64,000 nucleotides of DNA from DATGUP01 sp035301265 (GTDB lineage Bacteria > Bacillota > Bacilli > Bacillales > Amphibacillaceae): positions 25,211 to 89,210 of the forward strand of contig DATGUP010000016.1 in assembly GCA_035301265.1 (NCBI GenBank), given 5' to 3'. The position numbers and the translations under genes were made by a program. Under the pieces are notes generated by a model, which was given only the letters and a program-made list of their open reading frames with translations, made no database searches and was not told the origin of the DNA. Positions within the stretch are counted from its first letter, which is position 1. The number at the start of each line of letters is the position of its first letter. This document shows, piece by piece, positions 63,836 through 64,000 of this stretch.

Positions 63836-64000
63836 ATTTTCAACTCCAATGACTGTAGACGACATAGAAGCGCTAATTATGGCGATTTTAACCATCCAAG
63901 TTTTAAGGTTAAAACTTTTACTCATACCATTACAACATGCACACCGCATGTATGAAAATAATCGTCAAAATAAAAAAATAGTCCCTCGCTTCCGCAAAGG

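Overview
The window is chromosomal DNA from a spore-forming member of the Bacillaceae (Firmicutes). Evidence for this: the rocF/sigW/cdaA/cdaR/glmM neighbourhood, a CwlC-type sporulation amidase, a Spo0E-like phosphatase, AGGAGG-type ribosome binding sites, frequent TTG/GTG starts, CsoR and MhqR style operators, and moderate-to-low GC. The species cannot be named from the sequence alone.

Layout. 1-9.2 kb: housekeeping and stress genes (DUF2512 fragment, hotdog thioesterase behind a cobalamin riboswitch, cysteine hydrolase, alkyladenine glycosylase, YaiI/YqxD, HtpX-LemA pair, CYP152 peroxygenase, NCS2 permease). 9.8-16.6 kb: tRNA-Ser(CGA), AbgT transporter, tRNA-Thr(CGT), a truncated ABC ATPase pseudogene, CDGSH protein, RluA-type synthase, MFS exporter, PAP2 phosphatase, YjbQ. 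16.8-21 kb: UPF0182 membrane protein and a quinone oxidoreductase. 21.1-24.6 kb: a mannose-family PTS operon (IIB-IIC-IID-IIA) behind a decayed GntR/UTRA regulator whose promoter and operator survive. 24.8-30 kb: an Isd-like haem uptake operon (two NEAT proteins, lipoprotein, permease, ATPase, sortase B). 30.3-37.7 kb: DUF3298 protein and copper homeostasis (CopB, CopZ, CopA, CsoR), with an AbrB-type membrane protein between. 37.8-44.3 kb: MhqD/MhqE quinone detoxification, CwlC, Ung, a broken S9 peptidase and the HssRS haem-sensing pair. 44.4-49.8 kb: GlmM, CdaR, CdaA (c-di-AMP and cell wall), a sigW pseudogene with no rsiW, Spo0E-like protein, arginase.

50.2-63 kb is a complete type I-B (Cst1/Cst2, Tneap-type) CRISPR-Cas locus: an array of 66 near-identical 29-nt repeats and a leader with its own promoter, followed by cas2-cas1-cas4-cas3-cas5-cas7-cas8-cas6, all transcribed leftward from one promoter upstream of cas6.

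The most interesting element is just upstream of that promoter. Two degenerate copies of the CRISPR repeat flank one 33-nt AT-rich spacer in the same orientation as the cas operon, with an intrinsic terminator behind them. The pseudo-spacer matches the cas6 promoter/RBS region at 14 of its first 16 positions. The only two mismatches fall at positions 6 and 12, which type I Cascade does not read, and a CCT sits at the PAM position inside the cas6 ribosome binding site. This looks like a crRNA-like RNA that guides Cascade to repress its own operon.

The window also records gene decay: sigW, a GntR regulator, an ABC ATPase and an S9 peptidase are all broken.
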